The translations under genes and the position numbers were made by a program. Below, piece by piece: positions 35,726-58,153 of a DNA stretch of 64,000 nt (position 1 is the first letter of the stretch; each line of letters opens with the position of its first letter). This DNA is from Azolla caroliniana. Taxonomy: Eukaryota > Polypodiophyta. Below the pieces are notes generated by a model. The model was given only the letters and a program-made list of their open reading frames with translations. It searched no databases and was not told the DNA's origin. The DNA is taken from positions 2,294,001 to 2,358,000 of the forward strand of contig JBHGNT010000021.1 of NCBI GenBank assembly GCA_043228905.1, written 5' to 3'.

Positions 35726-37090
35726 ATGATTGGATACACGAATGAGCTTCCTTTCCCCTCAGGTACTTATGTCTTTCTCACAAAACCCTAAAGATCCCCC
35801 TTGTTTTATCCCGAAAGCCTACGCACATTTTATATCCCAAATCCAATGTCGTAAATCATAGGAACCCTAAAATCCTAAAAATCATAAACCCTCCCATGTC
35901 CATGATGTGACGGATCATCACAATACAACATACACAATATTATTTTGTTATGTTATGGGATCATATATGTGTCTGTATGTAGTAACCCTACAATGTCCAT
36001 CAAAGGATGTACTTTGTTGATGCTACTATTTATAACTTGACATTTGTATTAATGGTGATGCATGCTGCCTAGGCATGTTTGCTTCGAACCAAAAGGAACT
36101 CAAGATCTGTGAGGCATTAAAACATTCTGTTTGTCCTATAAAATCTAAACTCAACCATACCCATGATATGGCATGTGCATGTAATATTTAAATATATGTT
36201 GACATTAAAAATGATGTGCATTGTTTAGGCCCTAGGGATGCTTCATTCTTCTCAAAACCTTGAGGCAATTGAGAAATTATGGCGCTCAATTGGTCTTCCT
36301 AAACTATAATCTCTTCAACTATACGTATGATGTGATATTTGTATGTAAAGCCATTATATGTATGCAAATGTTTTGACATTTAAATAAATGGTGCATAGGA
36401 ATACCAGTTCCTCCTTCCCAAAACTGCCCCAAGTCGTTCAGAGAATCAATTGGTTCAGATTTATATGATCGGGTAATGCGATGGAACGATTCAGGTGCTG
36501 TTGCTGCCTTGCATGCCACAGAAACCAAGAACGGCGCATCTACTGATGGTGAATTGGAGAATTGGGAGAGAGAAGAGATGTCTCCTGTCTCAGTTCTTGA
36601 TTTATCGAAGAAGCTCAAGGAGTTTGGAGCTGGACTAGTATGCCACCATAAAAAGGAATCATGTTTGCTAGATCATGTTTACAAACAACGGGAACAAGAA
36701 AAGAAACCTGTGTTTCTAGTTGGTGATGGTAATCCAAAAGGAGATGAGGGTACTTCATTCCATAAATTGATGGATGTGGAAGCAATTAATGTGAATCATA
36801 TGGACAATATTGAGTTGGTTAGAGGTGATTCTAGAGCTTCTGGTCGGGGTGATTCTCGCATAGAACTACCGTCTGATGTAACTAGGAAAGGAGGTGGTTC
36901 CAGCCACAATCGAATGTTTCTATGTGGTGGTTGGCCTATTCATCGACTGGAGCAACCACTACAGTGGTCGCATGTATTCAGAAGTGTTGTGCCAAAGTCG
37001 AAGCGCAAGCCATCCAACTTCAACCAATTCTGGAAGAGGATGACCATTAAAGTCTCCAGGAAAAGTGAGGCAGGAGACAAAGCGAAGTAA
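35726..37090 (+). CDS. Unrecognised two-exon gene, 242-aa basic-tailed protein
   Basis: Exon 1 is 35726-35762 (12 codons plus G) and exon 2 is 36399-37090 (CAG|GTACTT...GCATAG|GAATAC, phase 1). Joining them opens MIGYTNELPFPSGIPVPPS and keeps the large exon in frame to TAA. I do not recognise the family. The middle is hydrophilic and charged (MSPVSVLDLSKKLKEFGAGL, then a KQREQEKKP stretch). A more conserved-looking C-terminal third has RMFLCGGWPIHRLEQPLQW followed by a Lys/Arg-rich end (KSKRKPSNFNQFWKRMTIKV) that could be a nuclear-localisation or membrane-binding patch. No signal peptide or transmembrane helix is apparent. A start inside exon 2 (ATG at 36476) would give 204 aa. The codon texture and clean splice signals favour a real gene. 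The 5' region is GA-rich. Confidence 0.68.
35763..36398 (+). repeat. Diverged repeats forming the intron of the unrecognised gene
   Basis: Three blocks of about 150 bp resemble one another. Each has CCATG or CTATACG followed by ATGATGTG-like sequence, TTGACATT(T/A) and then a (G)GTG(A)TGCAT-x-TAGG end near 36075, 36230 and 36398. The last block ends exactly at the splice acceptor. Confidence 0.5.
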
Positions 37091-38418
37091 AATCCAAGCA
37101 CATGCTTGTTGTAAACTCGTATAATTTCTCTCTAACTAACACACTAGATAATATATGTACATATACAGGAAAGGAGGGAGGAAAAAGTTAATTCTTTAAT
37201 TCTTTTGGGCGCTAGCTAGCTTTTGTAATGATGCCAAACTTGTTTCCTGTTTCATTCCCTTTTAATTTAATATGAGAAGTATTTTGAGTGACTATATCTG
37301 GATATTCTTCATTAGATTTGAGATATCAGCAAGTATTAGCACATCCATGGTTCAAGTAAGGTGAAAAGTTATTCTGTTGGATTGTTCTTAAGTATCATTG
37401 GGTCTGTCAATAATTGATTTCAGAAAGTTAAAAGCTTCAAATGCATTTTTCATGAATCAAGACTGCTAAGATAAAAACCGGGGTTTCAAATTAGAAAATT
37501 GCAAGTCACCATGCATCAATAGTGTGCTTACTGTTTGAAGTTCTCATCTCTTGACTGGATCCTCTCATAACAAGTAAAATATATGCAAGTGCTAGTGAAC
37601 CTCAAGTCGTAAACATGCATTAACATGATCCATGCTCTGTCTCTATATTGATAAGCTTACAATTATATTAATTGCATGTAAAAACCACCATTACAACCAT
37701 TAAATCTTCTCTATTAAGGTAGAGGGTTATTCTCTAAAACCATCAGAAAACTTGAATATGGACTTGAGGAAACGATCCATGTATGATCCAATACCCAGAA
37801 GTGCACTGTGCCACAGGTAAGAATACCTTTCAATTTCCTAATGTATGCTCTGTCTCTCTCTCTCTAAGATTCCTTATATATACACATGTGCAAGTTGTTT
37901 TATCCATACCCCAATATTAACCTTTGATGATTCCACATTCTACATGATAAATCCATCCCAAGAAACATACATAAGTACCTCCATAAGTTCACACTAAGAC
38001 ATCAAACATATAATACAAGCAAAAGAAGAGGGCAGTGGCCAAAAAGAAATGGAAACAAGAAAATACATGTGAATAAACTAATTTGAAAATATTGATTTAG
38101 ATCAGTATGATCTAAATCCAAAGCTGTGTAAGTATGATGGTCAGTGGTAAAGCTATGTAACTGCTAAATATTACTAGCATAATTATGATATATCAGACAT
38201 TTATGCTAAAATCATGTACAACAAATTAAGATCAAAGCTCAATTACAAGAGCTCATCAAACCCTACGGGAATTAAAATCATCCACTCAATAGGAATAAAT
38301 CCATGATTAAACAAAACTAATTATTGACCAAGTTAGTTGAAAGACATAAGTATTACAAAAACAAATTAGCCTAAGGATTAATTAACCCAGTTATAGATCC
38401 CTATTTCAAGATGATACT

Positions 38419-38928
38419 TTAAGCTCACTATTGCATCTAACTTTTTATAAACCATAAGAGTTGATTAATCTGAATAATCTATAATGATTCTAACTAATTA
38501 TATGGTGTGAAAGGAATAGAGATTCAAGTTAAACCCATGATTTAAATTCATTGAAACAGAATTGGAGATCAACCCCATGTGATAATTTACGTCAACTTTT
38601 TATAAATCATAAGAGTTAATTGATATGAATAATTCATAATGATTATAAATAACTATGTAGGTGTGAACGGAAGAGAGATTCAAGTTAAACCCATGATTAA
38701 AGTCATTGAAAAAGAATTAGAGATCAACCCCATATTAGAGTTGGTGTATAATAATTTAAGCTCACTATTGCATACAACTATTTATAAACCCTAAGAGTTA
38801 ATTAATATGAATAATTCATCATGATTATAACTAATTATAAGGTGTGAAAGGAAGAGAGTGTCAAGTTAAACCCATAATTAAAGGCATTGAAAAAGTTTTT
38901 GGAGATCGACCCCATGTTAGAGTTTAAT
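38419..38928. repeat. Three-unit diverged tandem repeat, about 165-180 bp per unit
   Basis: Units share TTTATAAACCATAAGAGTT, TAACTAATTATA-GGTGTGAA, TTCAAGTTAAACCCATGATT and a GAGATCAACCCCAT segment. Starts are near 38419, 38591 and 38756. Confidence 0.8.
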
Positions 38929-38951
38929 TTCAATGATTAGATGTTAACATG

Positions 38952-38999
38952 GAGGATTGTCAGTTATGTATACATATATTTACATAAGTGACAATCCTC
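38952..38999. other. 19-bp inverted repeat (one mismatch), 10-nt loop
   Basis: GAGGATTGTCAGTTATGTA (38952-38970) pairs with 38981-38999 around a TACATATATT loop. It may be a small palindromic transposon relic or a hairpin transcript. Confidence 0.7.
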
Positions 39000-39425
39000 A
39001 CACTATCTTTCTAACCAATTGACAAAGAAAATGAGCTTTCATCTCTTTTTTACATGAGTTTGTAACCCTAAAAAAACGGAAAGGTCCTAAAACCTAAACC
39101 CACATGAAATTGATGGTCTTATATCATGAAATAAGAATTTATTCCCATTCTAATCAATGAGGCATTGGTCAAAAGACCAATATCAATACAAGATATGTAC
39201 ATGGTATATTTGTTGCTAACTAATATATTTTGGTATATAATAAATAGGTGCACCCTGAAAAGAGCTGGAACTTGTGATAAATATATTGATACCATGTTAC
39301 AACTATATGTTTCATTTGTTGCGTTACATGCCTAGGAGGGAGATGAGAGTATGCATATTGTCCCTTGCTTTCTTGGATGTGGATCTTAGATTTTGCATGT
39401 CCATACATCATATTCAAGTGGTTGA

Positions 39426-49099
<9,674 letters not shown>

Positions 49100-49679
49100 G
49101 ACCAAAGGTATTATGCTGTCATTCCAAACTTAATGTGAGAAAGTATCAAAAGAGTTGCCAATTATGCAGAACGAGAACAACAAATATATCATAAAAAAAT
49201 TAGAAATCTTTAATGGAAGACTGATCTATGATATCTGCATTGTTTCTTAAACCAGAGAATATAAAAAATATCCCCCAATTCATGTTAATATGCTTATGCA
49301 GACAACACAATTATACACGGAAGAGACAAAAGGCTGCCCACAAGATATAATAAAGGTAACCCATTCAATTTTTAAACTGCCCAAAATCCAAATTTCCAAC
49401 AGAAGAAAGGAAAGACTGCTAAAAACGAATAAATCAATAAAATTGCCCGAAATAAAATATTAGATAAACATAACACCAATTCCAACTCTACAATGGAAAT
49501 TTTTGCAGAGACGGAAAACAATAAGAACAAAGAACATGAAAGACGTGACTCAAAATTTATGTGGTATGAAACCTATCAGTTCTAATTAAAATTTAGTAAA
49601 AACCAAAGACACCCAAAACTAAATCCTGAAGACCTAGATCTGCAGTATATATAGGCCCTGTTATGAACCAATTCAGCAC

Positions 49680-50520
49680 AAATGTGGGGTCAACTGAATG
49701 ACCAAAACCAAATTTGGGGTTAAACTGATTATCCAAAATCAGGTGGGGGGTTAAATTAAGCATGTAAAAGTCACATTTGGGAATAAATTAAGCACCCAAT
49801 AATCAAATTTGAGGTTAAGTCAAGTGCGCAAGAGCAAATTCAGAGGTTTTTTGTTCAGATAAAATCAAAATTGAGGTAAGTCAAGCACGATAAAGTCAAA
49901 ATTGGGCATCAAGTGCCCAAAATCAAATTTGGGACTAAATCAAGCTCACAAAAAATTAAATTCAAACGCTGAAAAAAAAACAAAATATGAAGGTAAATCA
50001 AGTGCTCAACAGTCAAATGTGGCGATAAATCAAGTGAACCCAAAATCAAATTTAAGGTTACACACTGAGGGCAAAAACTCAAATTCGGAGGTAAAATGAA
50101 CTGCAAAAAATTTAAATTTGAGCTTAAATAAAGTGAGATGAAATCGGGCAAAAATAAATCCGCTTTGATAGTAAATCAAGTGCCCAAAAATCTAATTTGG
50201 GCAAATGGACCGATTAAACTGAAAATTGAGGTTAAATGGATTACCCAAAATACACTTTGGGTGACAATCAAGCTCACAAAAACAATTGATCATCAAAATC
50301 AAATTTATGGTAGAATTGAGTTTCCAGCGTCAGATATCCCGGAAAACTAAGTCCGTAAAATCAAACTTCAACGAAAATGGAGCACCCAAAATTAAAATTG
50401 GAGGAGAACACAACGAAAAAATGGGGTACATGAAGCTAGCTTTTTTCACATATCCCTTCCATTAAAATTGTGAGAAGAATGAAACGTCCAAAATAAAATT
50501 CTGGAAGTAAATCTGGTGTC
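49680..50520. repeat. Degenerate minisatellite of about 35-45 bp in the TOPLESS leader region
   Basis: About 15-20 diverged units, each combining CCCAAAATCAAATTTGGG-like sequence with (G)GTTAAATCAAGTG-like sequence, for example near 49740, 49850, 49920, 50030 and 50190. The units are too diverged for exact borders. Confidence 0.75.
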
Positions 50521-50630
50521 GAAAATTTCTAAAGTAGAAATAAAATCAAAAGCGCCCAGATGCGAAACTGCCAAATTTTCAACAGAGAAGAGAAAGCCAA
50601 AAAGAGAAAACAGAAAAAATCAAAGGAAGA

Positions 50631-50646
50631 GGGGGGGGGGGGGGGG
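50631..50646. repeat. Run of 16 G beside the inferred leader-intron donor
   Basis: Poly-G on the plus strand, so poly-C in the TOPLESS sense, about 9 bp inside the inferred intron. Confidence 0.85.
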
Positions 50647-51148
50647 AGAGCGTACCTGTGCAGGAGATCGAAGCTTGCTTCTTCCTCCTATCACGAAAAC
50701 AATTTTCTCAGATTCTGACCCGGAACTACTGTGAAAAGAAAAGGGGGGGAAAGAGAAATGATAAGTGAGCGGGCATATCGAAACAAACAAATCAAGGAAA
50801 AACTGAGATAAGTGGGAGCGCGTATCAGATAAGAGAGAAAAATAAATAAAATAAAAGGAACAAATTGGGGAGTTTTTATTTTTTTTTCCCTTAACGCGAG
50901 GTGTCTCTATTCTCTTACTTTTTAGTCTATGTATGTATGTGTAATCTTTTGTTTTTATATCCATGAACAAATACATACATACGTAAATGAGAAGAGCTTT
51001 TCGATGACATAAGAGAAAGAGAGAGGCACGACTCGGTGATCACAATGGAATTCGGATCCAAACCTTCTTCGGATGGCACACGTAGGATTAAGCACATAAT
51101 GAAATTTTGACTTAATTGAGCACATAAGAATGAACATGAACCAGTATT

Positions 51149-51679
51149 TAACAATTGGCAGCAGTTCGGTTTGAACCCGAACTTAACCCCAAAACCCACT
51201 TCTTAATGGTTTAAACGGTTCCGTTCGGTTCAGTTAGCTTCAAATTTAGGTTTTGTAAATGGTTTAGTTTGGTTTGGTTCGGGGGTTTATCAATTTGATT
51301 TGATTTGATTTTGAGGTTTTACCGGTTAGATTCAATTCAAGCCTTTATTAGTTTAACAGTTTTCATCTAAAATGGTTTCAAACCACGGTTCAAAGGGTTT
51401 AAACAGTTTTAAAAATTAAAATTTGAAATTTTGGAAATTTTCAAATTTTTAAAATTAAAATCTGAAATCTTGAATTTTTAACTTAACTTGAAAACCAAAA
51501 CCAAAACACAAACCCGCAGTTTTAACGATTTAAAGGTTTGAAAGTCTCTAAAACCATATGGTTTGAGCTTGAATATTTTGTAACGATTCGGTTAAAAGGG
51601 TTTTGTGGTTTAGTTTAAGTTTCAATTTTTTAAAGCGTTTGAGTTTGACACCCTCGAACCTAACCGTTGCCGATTGTTA
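51149..51679. mobile_element. hAT-like non-autonomous transposon, copy 2
   Basis: The 531-bp element starts TAACAATTGGCAGCAGTTCG and ends CGTTGCCGATTGTTA. Flanking 8-mers are CCAGTATT (51141-51148) and CTAGTATT (51680-51687), 7 of 8 identical, fitting a hAT-type TSD. The interior is again full of oppositely oriented GGTTTGG/CCAAACC and AACGGTT motifs. Confidence 0.82.
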
Positions 51680-51687
51680 CTAGTATT

Positions 51688-54600
51688 GCCACTCCATAAT
51701 CACGTTGAAGTGGGGCACCACTCCATCCAACTCCAGGTATGCAAAAACAAACCCCATTATTAGGATGGAGATCTTATGTTTGTAGTTTGAGAACATCCAC
51801 AATGCATTTGATTATGTGCAAAACAAACCCCATTATTTGAATGGAGATCTTATTTCTACGGTTCGACACATCTACACTCTGTTACCAATTCGTTCTTGGC
51901 TTAAGGCACCTCCCACATGTGAGGCCCCAACCATGATCCTCCAAATGAAGACTTTTGCTCTCAACATTAATTGAGATTATCGGCCCACCTTGATCACATG
52001 GTGCCATCAAGATATAGGCTTCTGGAATTTCCCCACTTTTTCTTTCATCCATGTATATCTCCTTCATTTTTCATTCCATGATAAACATTGCTCATTGATA
52101 TTTTGGCAAGACTCTTATTACCAACAAATGTCCAATTAAACATTTGTGATCCTTTGTCCAAACGTGGGATTGGATCCTACCATGCTGAGAGACCCTATAA
52201 CTTATAAGCAAACGATGGCCTTGTTTTCCTAAATTCCATAGATAATTTTTGCGTGACCAACATTGCATCTTGAACTTTAATCATCCTATTCAAGCCATTC
52301 AATTAAATTAACGATGAAAAAGCAATATTTTTGGTGTTTCCTTATCTTTTTCTTCTTTTTTAGAGAAGTAGGCACTCCCTCTCACCTCCTACCAAAATGA
52401 AAGAGTCTACCCTCAGACTCACAAAATCTGAACCGCTCAAATGTAGACTAGGAAGAAAACAATGAGCTTTTAAAACCTCCTCATTTGAATTACCATTGTG
52501 TTTGGGAGCTTTAAAACTTTTAGTACCATCCACATTTGTGATTGTCTCGGTCAATTAGCATCACCAAATTAATATCACAAGGACATTGCCCAAAATGAAG
52601 CCCTTGACTTGGATTGTCCTCATGTGCACCAATGTTTTTATTTCGCTACATTGTTTGACTTACCTTTTCATGCATGTGCATAATAAGAAATGGACAATAT
52701 TTTAAAGCCTCCTCACTTGGATTGTCCATGTGTTTGGGAAATTGTGTTTTTCATGACTAAATTGTGCATGTCTCATTTTTATGCATGTATGTAATAAGAA
52801 ATTATGAGAAAATAGTATAGATGTGTACAAAGTTTTGCAAAGTTGTTATATATTTCCATATTGTTTAGGAGGAGACACCTTTAACACTTCGTGGCTTATG
52901 AAAAACCTTTTTCTCATGGGTCAAACATCTCTTAATTGATGTTTTACGTTGTTTTTTAAGTTTATAAATTTCACTAAACTATAGCTTTACATAAACAACG
53001 AGTAATACAAACATTAGAATATATGTTCAATATTGGGAAATATATTCACTACATGATTGAAAAGAAACAAATCGTTGCAAAGAAACATTTTCCCCATATA
53101 TTAGGACGTTAAAGTTAATAGTTGAAAAGCAAGATATTTAAAAACAATAGGTGGACATATGAGACATCACATAGCCCAAGAAAGTGAGAACAAAAAATGA
53201 GCAAAGCCATGTAGCCATTTGAGTTCACAAGGCTATAAAAATCGTAAGTAAAGAGACCTCATGAGTCACCATTACTTCTTCACTACGTGCTTTCCCAAAG
53301 ACATTGAGCTTAACTTCACACTAATTGCCAAACTTTTTTCTACCTCCTTACCCTATTGTTTCTCGTTCTCTTTGTTTTCCCCATGCCTTGTATTTTCTCT
53401 AATTATTTTATTCTCATTGCCTTCTTGCCCTTTTTTCTCAAATAAAATCACTAGGCTTCAGCACATCCATTATTGGAACCATTGATCAATTATGCTTGGC
53501 TATCCTTAGGTTAGGACCTCATCCTTTTGACGATATAGACACCATCAAAATATTGGCATTCGTGGTACATGACTACTACTATGGTCAAATTGGTGATAGA
53601 AAGAAAAAAGATGGAACTTCAAAGGGGTCCAATTGTTGTTTCAAGGCGTCACATCATTGCTCCTTGATATTCTCCTTCTACACCACAAATATTTTGCACA
53701 ATACTCGAGATACTACTCTGAAAGTGCCTATAGGGCCAAGTTAAACCACAAACATGAAGGGCAAATATACTCCCAAATGCTATTAAAATGGATATTCTTC
53801 TTGTTCCCCCCCATACATTAGAAGACAAGGAGCTCGGGCAATGACGATGATCTTTGAAAAGACCAAGGAAGTAGACCCAAACACGGTATGGCAGTAGCTA
53901 GTCGAGAAGAGCCAACACTACGAAAATGGTTCTTCTTCTTGTTTCCTTCATGCATTAGAAGACAAGGATTTTGGAAAATGATGATGATCTCTGAAATAGC
54001 CAAGGAAGGTAGTAGCTAGTCGAGAAGAGCCTTGGGAAACAACAAGGAGTGCATCGAAAATAGTCATGGTGGCAAGACTAAGCCATAAGGCACAATCATG
54101 AACGAGGGAGGAGTGGGCAAAGAAAGTCCAAAGAAACAAAGCCAATGAAATGAAATGAATCCAATGAAAAAGAGCATCAAAGGCTAGAGGAATTGGGACG
54201 ATGAAGAGGATTCTCATTTGAGTTCAACACCAATCTTAAGCCCTCTATTGTTTGTTCTATTCTTTATCCAACTATATGATCTTTGTAACCTTAAATTCTC
54301 ATTATATGAGACATTACACCTTGATCTTTTATCTATTTTCTTATACATTTGTAATGATTGCAAATTACCTTAGATTTCCCTAAGGTTTCAATAGTTCCAA
54401 TTGGGATGTGATGTCAAAGTTGGCCAATTCAAATTAGGGTGTCTCTCTCAAGGGTTCTACAATTGTTGTAATCTCGCATGTTTGAATATGAAACAAGTCT
54501 CTTGTTCAACATCCATATATATCCTTTAAATTGCATTATGTAGACATGGACATTGAATGGGATGGCGCAATAGATACTAGTAAATCTCGCAATTTATAAT

Positions 54601-55437
54601 AAGTTTCGGGGAAAATGTATCCAAATTTAAATAAGTTTTTCATAATATTAAAATGGGTTTCAACGTGGTGAGTCTGCACAGTGACAATATCCCCATGGTC
54701 TTAGTAGGCCTCACAAACATTGTCTTGATTCTCTACACCATGATTCAATTGTTGTCAAAACATAGTTGTTCAAATCCTAATACCAATGAACCCAATAATG
54801 AGGCTTATATACTTTTTAAGAGTTGTCTTGTTAGAGAATAACAATATTATCTCTTTTTATTCTTTACATAACTTACCCTTTTGAGCATGCACTCCTCCTT
54901 ATCCTTACATGGGCGTTTGGTTCAACCAAAAGTTATATCAACACACATTCATATTTGATGTTTTCTTCTCTATCATCACTTATGCATAACAAATTATCTA
55001 TTTCCCTTTGCCACCTTTAGTGGATATTGAACTCTTTAATCTTCTTGTTCAAATGGTTAGCTTTTAAATGTTTTCTCTACTCTTTTGTCCAAGGGTCAAA
55101 TTGGCAAAATCCCAACCTATTGTAAAACTTTAGTTTTGCATGTTTTCCTCTCTATGCACACAATTCCTACGTATGCACATGCCACATGATGACATTGCTT
55201 AGCCCTCTCCAAGATACACTTGGATCCATGAAAGCCACATTTTGTGGAAATACATGGCTTTGATTTTGCATTGGCAATCATCTGAAGAGGGATATGATTA
55301 TAATTCAATCTTATTACTTTGTGTTGTCGTGAAGATTTTCGGCTACGGTGAGAAAACCGGGAGGGACAAATAAAATGGGGATGTGCAACATTGCACATGC
55401 ACTTGTAAATTTGTGTAATAAGAATAAGTAAACAAAA
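51688..55437. other. Intergenic with local duplications
   Basis: No supported gene. Two-copy repeats at 51741-51880 (GCAAAACAAACCCCATTAT motif), roughly 52560-52800 (TGCATGT-ATAATAAGAAAT motif) and 53795-54032. Confidence 0.5.
53795..54032. repeat. 138-bp diverged tandem duplication
   Basis: TTCTTCTTG starts units at 53795 and 53933. Both contain CATTAGAAGACAAGGA and GTAGCTAGTCGAGAAGAGCC. Confidence 0.8.
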
Positions 55438-56052
55438 TGTAATGGGAAGGGTAATAATCTAAGGTGCTAAAGGTGCACCACGAAGTTCGTAGAGGCATAA
55501 ATGTGATGTGCACTTTGTAGAGTAGAAGGAGTAGTGGACATTGAGAGTGAATGTGATAAGAGAGAGCGAGTTAAGGCCCACCGATTTAAGATCAAGGGAG
55601 ATATTCCCCATTAAAGGAAAGGGGATTTGACTCCCTCTTGTAATGTGCTCACCCCTTACTATTATAAAAGAGAGTGATGGGTCACTTGTGAAGGGGTTGC
55701 CTATTTTGAGTGAGAGAGGTATACCACTTAGGTCGAGGGGTTCTATTCGGTTTTAGGGTTTCTTCTAGAGTTTTCTTCTTGGGTTTCTATGCTTCTTTGC
55801 TTACTTATCTGATTAGGGTTTTCTTGCAGTCATTTTGGGTGCGGCCTTGGTTGTAAATTTTTTTTGTGAACTCTTAATATAACATGTTGATGTTTCTTGT
55901 CTTGTGGGTGTATCTTGCCTCCATCTATTCTATTCTATGTTTATGTGCTAATCTTCCTCTTCTCCTCTTGAGTTAAGCTTCCATTTTGTGTCTTATTCAT
56001 TCTCCTCTACTCCCTAGTCCAAGACCCCTGTGGTCCCACCTCGGATCCTACA
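55438..56052 (+). mobile_element. Possible solo LTR
   Basis: The segment starts TGTAATGG and ends GATCCTACA (TG...CA with TGTA/TACA ends). It contains an internal TATAAAAGAGAG and a T/CT-rich second half with an AATATAACATG-like polyadenylation region. No matching second LTR or TSD was found. Confidence 0.3.
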
Positions 56053-57037
56053 TGTACTCGTGGAATACCGCGACAACGTTCTCAAAAAATTCATCCAAAA
56101 TAATTCAATTATCCCATCTATAACGAGGAGTTATTGGTCAATGTTTTCTTGAAGGCTCCCTCATAAAGTTATGGTTACTCATACTCATTGAAATTTAAAG
56201 TACTTTGAATTATCTAGAGTTATTAATCAATGTTGGGCCTATTGGTATATATTACAATCTCTATAGTAAGTTGATTTTGTCATTCAATTCTGACTTGGAC
56301 ACTTGCATGGCAAATTAGGTGCACTCTCATGTTCTTAATTAGTACCAAAAGCAAGTAAGCCCACTTTTGATCATTAGTATATTGTCTACAACTTGCAACC
56401 ACCACATTGTCTTCAACTCTTCACCATAAAACATTTTTAAATGAGACTCAAAGTTCAATAACCATGGATGAAGTGTCACATCATATTATTCAACATTTGA
56501 ATACAATTTTTTTTTAAATGTAGGATGAGCTTGACTATTAACACATTTCCTTATATGTTTCAAATGGTTTACCATGCCTTCTTACCCTCCATGCTTGTCG
56601 TGATTCTCCTATGGTAGTACACTTTTGGGTCACTAAGATAGTTGAATTCATAACACGTAATTCTTGGTGTCCTCCTTGTTCAAAATGTTTAATTAATTTT
56701 GTGTGAGTGATTAAGTTGTTGAGCGAGTTTACAATTTATGTTAGTAGTAAGATTAACGTGTGGTGAGCTTTTTGTACGTTTCCATGGTTAAGTACAAGCG
56801 AAGAAGTGAAAAAGGACCATCTTCGAACATTATTTGTTATATGTTTAAATTTTGTTTGTTTTATTTTATTTTCCATTATGTTTATCAAATAAGATTATGG
56901 GCCCTATAAATTTGTATATTTTTTTAGCACTAAATTTATGTTTTTTCAATGTCGATAAAACCTCAGATGTGTCAATAGTATGGGTACCACTATCTCTCTG
57001 CTCATGCTCGATGATGATCACATGGCTTGTTGATGAC

Positions 57038-57300
57038 CCCTCGATTCCTCCCAATCAAAACTATGTGTCTAAATGTCTCACTTCCGCATCTCACCACACT
57101 TTTCACTTGCCACACCAATCAAATCAAAGTCTTCTTGTGTTTTTACAAAGCTTTTCCTTTGAGCATTCCCCTCGATTCCTCCCAATCAAAACTACGCGTC
57201 TAAATGTCTCACTTCCGTTGTCTCACCACACTTTTCACTTGCCACACCAATCAAATCAAAGTCTTCTTGTGTTTTTACAAAGCTTTTCCTTTGAGCATTC
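57038..57300. repeat. 131-bp near-identical tandem duplication
   Basis: TCGATTCCTCCCAATCAAAA occurs at 57041 and 57172. Both units run through CAAATCAAAGTCTTCTTGTG to TTTTCCTTTGAGCATTCC with few changes. Confidence 0.9.
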
Positions 57301-57605
57301 CTTCATTCCAATTCACCCCACCCCAACCCCCACTCCCGCCTCACATCCTTTGACCTACTTCACCCCATATGTCTTCTCCAACCTCATTTGGCACACACCC
57401 CTCCAATGTGTATTACGTTTGACATCTCCATTGTCCTTAAGTAGCTCTCCTCCTCACGCGTGCCATTGGCATTACACACCTTATATCCAATCATAGTTAT
57501 ACAATTCTTAGCATACAATATTCAAATGATACACATGGTAAGTATTTTAAAATTATTCCACCTTTTTAAAAGAAAACATAAAATACATAATCTACCTCAT
57601 GATTA

Positions 57606-57860
57606 CCCATCCAAATCTAAGCTATGCAGTGGGACTTGTGAGTGAGTTCATGTAGAACCCTCAAAGCTTTGTCTACATTGTGTCAGAAGGATCCTAAGGC
57701 ATGTTAAGTCCACAATGGACTTTGGAGCTTGGCAAGGTGCATTTACGCGAGTTGGGCTGAGCGGGTACATCGACGCTGATTGGGCAAGAAGCACTACAAA
57801 TAGAAGATGTACTAGTGGATACATGTTATCGCTAGATCCGAGAAGCTTTGGTGTGTGCTA
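57606..57860 (+). pseudogene. Ty1/copia RNase H-region fragment
   Basis: Translated pieces read LSYAVGLVSEFM then a stop, and in another frame GLSGYIDADWARSTTNRRCT followed by SGYMLSLD. These match the copia patterns (Y)AVGLVSRFM and SGY-DADWAG-x-RKSTSGY. Frameshifts and stops show decay. Confidence 0.82.
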
Positions 57861-58153
57861 CTCGTTCCTGGCATAAAACCTCAAACTAAGATATACTTTG
57901 TGCCTACTATGGTAGCATTTGATGAATTTGAATCAAACCTCAAACAAAGAAATACTTCGTCACTATTAGGGTAATGTTTAATGATTTTGAATCATGCTTT
58001 CTAGTCACACAAACTTTTAGTATGACAAAGTATATTCAAGGATAAAAGTGGTTGCTCTTAAACATATGTGTTCAGATATCAAGCTCAACTATATAGTTAG
58101 TTAGTTAGTTAACCACGTAACTAATAATTACCTATATAAAATCTACTTAGAGG

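Larger units (their letters stand above)
37091..39425. other. Convergent intergenic region between the unrecognised gene and TOPLESS
   Basis: Contains a possible isolated exon (37758-37816), a three-unit repeat (38419-38928) and a strong hairpin (38952-38999). The part next to 39426 should be the TOPLESS 3' UTR. Confidence 0.5.
49116..50655 (-). other. Inferred 5'-UTR intron of TOPLESS
   Basis: On the minus strand a donor (CACAG|GTACG at 50656/50655) and an acceptor (TGACAG|CATAA at 49116/49115, 16 bp before the ATG) would remove 1540 bp. This leaves a leader exon running through about 50656-50740. Leader introns are common in TPL genes. Without transcripts this is inference. Confidence 0.5.
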
